Shown in pieces: positions 13,195 to 15,863 of a DNA stretch of 15,863 nucleotides. The notes beneath the pieces are model-generated. The model did no database searches. It was not told the origin of the DNA and saw only the letters and a list, made by a program, of their open reading frames with translations. How positions within the stretch are numbered: position 1 is the stretch's first letter; the number at the start of each line of letters is the position of its first letter. A program made the position numbers and the translations under genes. This DNA is from DATJQA01 sp041169145 (GTDB lineage Bacteria; Patescibacteriota; Minisyncoccia; UBA6257; 2-01-FULL-56-20). Where the stretch lies: the NCBI GenBank assembly GCA_041169145.1, contig JBEEJO010000013.1, positions 1-15,863 on the forward strand, read 5' to 3'.

Positions 13195-15000
13195 ATGCAA
13201 CAAGAACGCCGGTTTATCCGGAACTTCGTCATTACCGCGCATGTCGATCACGGAAAATCGACATTGGCCGACCGGATGCTCGAGCAGACCGGTACGATCG
13301 AAGCGCGCCGGATGAAGCCGCAATATCTCGACCAATTGGATCTGGAGCGCGAGCGCGGCATTACCATCAAAATGGCGCCGGTGCGGATGCAATATAAAGG
13401 ACACGAGTTGAACTTGATCGATACGCCCGGCCACAGCGATTTTTCATATGAAGTTTCCCGCGCGCTTCACGCGGTGGAGGGGGCGATTCTCCTCGTTGAT
13501 GTGACGAAGGGCATCCAAGCACAGACCTTATCGAATTTCCGGAACGCGAAAAAAGCCGGGCTCACCATCATCGGTGCAGTGAACAAGATCGATCTGCCGA
13601 GCGCGCATCCGGAGCGCATCGCGATGGAACTCGCGAATCTCTTGGGCGTTTCGCCGGAGGAGATATTCCACATCTCGGGCAGGTCGGGCCAGGGCGTAAT
13701 GGAGCTTCTGGATGCGGTCATAGAGCGTATCCCGCCTCCGGCGGAAACATCGGCCGCGAAGCAATGCGCGGGCCGCGCGCTCATCTTCGATTCGCTCTAC
13801 AACGACCACAAGGGTATTTTGGCGTACGTGCGCGTGATGGACGGCGCGCTCCGGCCGGGCGACGATGTGTCGCTCATCGCGGGCGGCGCAAAATTCAAGA
13901 TAAAGGAAGTCGGCCGTTTTTTGCCGGAACACCAAGCGGTCAAGACGCTTACGGCGGGGGAGATCGGCTATATCGCTACCGGATTCAAAGAAGCGGCGCT
14001 CGTCACGATCGGCGACACCATCGTACGTTTGGACAGCATTCTCCATGCGGACGTGAAGCCGAAGATACTCGCGCTTCCCGGCTACCGCGAGGCAACACCC
14101 GTTGTTTTCATCTCATTTTATCCTGACGGCAAGACGGAATTCGACGACCTTAAAAAGGGTCTGGAGCGGTTACGGCTGACCGATGCGGCACTCTCGTTCG
14201 AACCCGATTCGAACGAAGCCCTGGGACGCGGCCTCAAGGTCGGCCTCCTCGGTCAATTGCATTTTGAAATAACGGCGACCAGGCTCACGCGCGAGTTCGG
14301 CTGCGCGTTCATCACGAGTTTCCCGTCCATTGCCTATCACGTCAAAGAGAAGGGAATGTGGCGTGTGGTGAAGGACCCGCATGAATTCCCGTTGGATCCC
14401 GATGAAGTGCTCCAGCCGATGATCGCGATGGAGATCCTGGCACCCGCGCCCTATATGAGTCAGGTGGTGAACATGAAGAATGTTTTCGCGCTGGACATCC
14501 GGAGCATCCACACGCTGGGCGACAATGTTGCGATAGAGGCGCGAATGCCGCTTGCCGAACTGATCCGGGATTTTGACGACCAGCTGAAATCGAACTCGGC
14601 CGGGTACGCCTCGTTCAGTTATGAGCTGGACGGCGACGATAAGGCCGATGTGGAAAAGCTCGAAATTCTTGTCGCGGAGGAAGTGGTGCCTGCGCTGACG
14701 CGCATCGTTTCCCGACGCGATGCGGAATACGAAGCACGGAAGACCGTGGAGCGGCTGAAAGAACTTCTGCCGCGCCAGCAGTTCGCGCAGGCGCTCCAAG
14801 CGCGCATCCGCGGCCGCATTATCGCCCGGGAGACCATCGCGGCCATGAAGAAGAAGCTCGGTGATTTCGGGAAGAACGGGGGCGATCGGACCCGGAAAAT
14901 GAAGCTGTGGAAGAAACAAGAGCGCGGCAAGGAGCGACTGCAGTCCATGGCGCGCGTGAACGTGCCCGTCGAGGTATTCCGGGAAATACTCAAGAAATGA
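13195..15000 (+). CDS. lepA: elongation factor 4 (LepA), ribosome-associated GTPase
   Basis: LepA/EF4 is a translational GTPase that binds the ribosome and has been linked to back-translocation and 30S biogenesis. From ATG 13195 the protein has 601 residues, the normal length. GTPase motifs are AHVDHGKST (15-23), DLERERGITIKM (49-60, switch I), DTPGHSDF (76-83) and NKIDLP (130-135). The LepA-specific C-terminal domain shows IARETIAAMKKKLGDFGKNG and DRTRKMKLWKKQERGKERLQ, then VNVPVEVFREILKK, separating it from TypA and EF-G. The residue after DTPGH is Ser, where E. coli LepA has Val. An ATG nine bases upstream (13186) is in frame; 13195 fits both the family N-terminus and the -10 element. Confidence 0.95.
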   Translation: MQQERRFIRNFVITAHVDHGKSTLADRMLEQTGTIEARRMKPQYLDQLDLERERGITIKMAPVRMQYKGHELNLIDTPGHSDFSYEVSRALHAVEGAILLVDVTKGIQAQTLSNFRNAKKAGLTIIGAVNKIDLPSAHPERIAMELANLLGVSPEEIFHISGRSGQGVMELLDAVIERIPPPAETSAAKQCAGRALIFDSLYNDHKGILAYVRVMDGALRPGDDVSLIAGGAKFKIKEVGRFLPEHQAVKTLTAGEIGYIATGFKEAALVTIGDTIVRLDSILHADVKPKILALPGYREATPVVFISFYPDGKTEFDDLKKGLERLRLTDAALSFEPDSNEALGRGLKVGLLGQLHFEITATRLTREFGCAFITSFPSIAYHVKEKGMWRVVKDPHEFPLDPDEVLQPMIAMEILAPAPYMSQVVNMKNVFALDIRSIHTLGDNVAIEARMPLAELIRDFDDQLKSNSAGYASFSYELDGDDKADVEKLEILVAEEVVPALTRIVSRRDAEYEARKTVERLKELLPRQQFAQALQARIRGRIIARETIAAMKKKLGDFGKNGGDRTRKMKLWKKQERGKERLQSMARVNVPVEVFREILKK

Positions 15001-15027
15001 AGCGTTGTGCCCGCTTTTGCGGTCGGG

Positions 15028-15033
15028 TATGCT
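15028..15033 (+). promoter_or_regulatory. possible -10 element of the ftsB-like gene
   Basis: GGG-TATGCT lies 8 bases before the ATG at 15042. A short CCGC-TTTT-GCGG hairpin at about 15011-15022 sits just upstream. The consensus match is modest, but the position fits the near-leaderless pattern of the window. Confidence 0.3.
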
Positions 15034-15041
15034 GATAAGTG

Positions 15042-15335
15042 ATGCGTGTTGTCCTTCTTATTATCCTCACATCGCTCCTGCTTTTTTTAGGGAGCCAATT
15101 GTGGTATTTTTATAAGCGGGGAGAGACAGCGCGCGCTGACCTTGAATCTCAGGAAGAGAAATTGCAGGCGATACAGCGCGAGCATGATGCGTTGAGCCGA
15201 GATGCCGACTATTACGGCAACACGGCGAATATAGAAAAAGAACTCCGCGGCAAATTCAATTACAAATCGCCCGGTGAGACGATGATGGTCATCGTACCGG
15301 ACGAAACGACAAGCACAACGACGACACGACCATGA
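15042..15335 (+). CDS. FtsB/DivIC-like septum formation initiator protein
   Basis: A 97-residue bitopic protein with a membrane helix at about 4-22 (VVLLIILTSLLLFLGSQLW). A coiled-coil region follows at about 27-57 (ETARADLESQEEKLQAIQRE), then the segment IEKELRGKFNYKSPGETMMVIVP, which matches the family's conserved E-x-R-x-x-F-x-x-x-x-PGE pattern. The tail is Thr-rich (ETTSTTTTRP). FtsB/DivIC bridges FtsL and FtsQ in the divisome, and an FtsQ-like gene lies about 6 kb upstream. The start could be the GTG at 15039 or the ATG at 15042; the ATG is preferred. Its stop overlaps the next start as ATGA, so the two genes are coupled. Confidence 0.78.
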   Translation: MRVVLLIILTSLLLFLGSQLWYFYKRGETARADLESQEEKLQAIQREHDALSRDADYYGNTANIEKELRGKFNYKSPGETMMVIVPDETTSTTTTRP

Positions 15336-15863
15336 GCGATATCGGAACGCAGGTCAAACATTTCTTCCGCCATCGGCGCAGGACTGCCATTGCGTTGGTA
15401 TGCGGCGTTGCGGTGATCGTCGTGCTCATAGCGCTTGTTATATCGGGCCGGTATCCGGTCATGGTTGTGAACGGCACGCTTATTTCCTCGGCGCGGTTCG
15501 CGAAGAACTATGCGTCCGCGGCTATTCTGCACAGCAACCAGCTGAAGATCAATGCGGAGAACCCCGCCGCGCTCGATGCACTGAAGCGCGTTACGCCGGC
15601 GGAGCTCGGTGCGAGCGTTTTGGACACGCTCGTGGAGGCGACCCTCGTTGAACGCGGCGCAAAACGCGAAGTGGGAAATCAGCTGCCCGGGCTGGTGCAT
15701 GCGAAGATCGATGAGTACGCGAACGATCCGGAGCTCCAGCGAGGCGTGCAAACGCTCTACGGTATGGGATATGCGGATTTCCGCGACGAGACGCTCGTAC
15801 CGGTCGCTGAGCACGATATCCTCGAGGGCAGATTGTATCTCCGCGGACAAAGTTACGAGCAGT
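15332..15863 (+). CDS. SurA-like membrane-anchored foldase, partial (runs off the end)
   Basis: This frame starts at the ATG overlapping the ftsB-like stop (ATGA) and is open to the window edge, giving at least 177 residues. A basic tail (HFFRHRRRT) precedes one membrane helix (about 18-39, TAIALVCGVAVIVVLIALVI). VMVVNGTLISSARFAKNYASA (43-63) follows, the usual entry to the SurA N-terminal chaperone domain (a variant of VxVNGxxIxxxxF). A helical region with LGASVLDTLVEATLVERGAK comes next. The peptidyl-prolyl isomerase domain, if present, lies beyond the window. It probably helps fold exported proteins. The call is by motif and architecture. Confidence 0.75.
   Translation, partial: MSDIGTQVKHFFRHRRRTAIALVCGVAVIVVLIALVISGRYPVMVVNGTLISSARFAKNYASAAILHSNQLKINAENPAALDALKRVTPAELGASVLDTLVEATLVERGAKREVGNQLPGLVHAKIDEYANDPELQRGVQTLYGMGYADFRDETLVPVAEHDILEGRLYLRGQSYEQ

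Noticed and set aside
1..15863. CRISPR arrays, tRNA or rRNA genes, and transposase genes
   Set aside because: Reading both strands showed no regularly spaced repeats, no rRNA-like segments, no cloverleaf-like sequence I could support, and no transposase or integrase motifs.

Overview
The window is a compact, moderately GC-rich bacterial chromosome segment. It carries mostly housekeeping translation genes with short intergenic gaps. Several traits suggest a Candidate Phyla Radiation (Patescibacteria, Parcubacteria-like) genome. These are a ThrRS without its N-terminal TGS domain, a DUF4012 surface protein next to a GT-C glycosyltransferase, stripped-down FtsQ/FtsB-like division proteins, very short leaders, and a REP-like repeat of the TCCTGAGC...GAAGGA type. 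The lineage is inferred from gene content and style; no marker phylogeny was possible.

Layout: gatB (+) converges on and overlaps miaA (-). A 1.1 kb island between miaA and thrS (about 2437-3590) holds two consecutive small-protein cassettes. Each has a perfect TTGACA-N17-TATAAT promoter, two tightly coupled tiny membrane-protein genes with strong Shine-Dalgarno sites, and a terminator-like hairpin. A repeat element then leads into thrS (-). thrS is divergent from serS (+), which is coupled to alr (+, TAATG overlap). Next come an FtsQ-like POTRA protein, an orphan 81-codon gene, a large GT39-type membrane glycosyltransferase (-), a divergent DUF4012 protein (+), lepA (+), an FtsB-like septum protein (+), and a SurA-like foldase (+) that runs off the window end.

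How the genes work together: GatB, ThrRS, SerRS, MiaA and LepA all serve tRNA charging, tRNA modification or translation. Alr, the FtsQ-like and FtsB-like proteins, the glycosyltransferase, DUF4012 and the foldase concern the envelope and division.

Three signals stand out. First, the small-protein island differs from its surroundings in promoter quality, ribosome-site strength and codon choice. Second, most housekeeping genes have a -10-like hexamer only 6-9 nt before the start codon, which suggests widespread leaderless transcription. Third, a REP-like core is found both next to thrS and in frame inside miaA. The alanine racemase also appears to lack its catalytic tyrosine.
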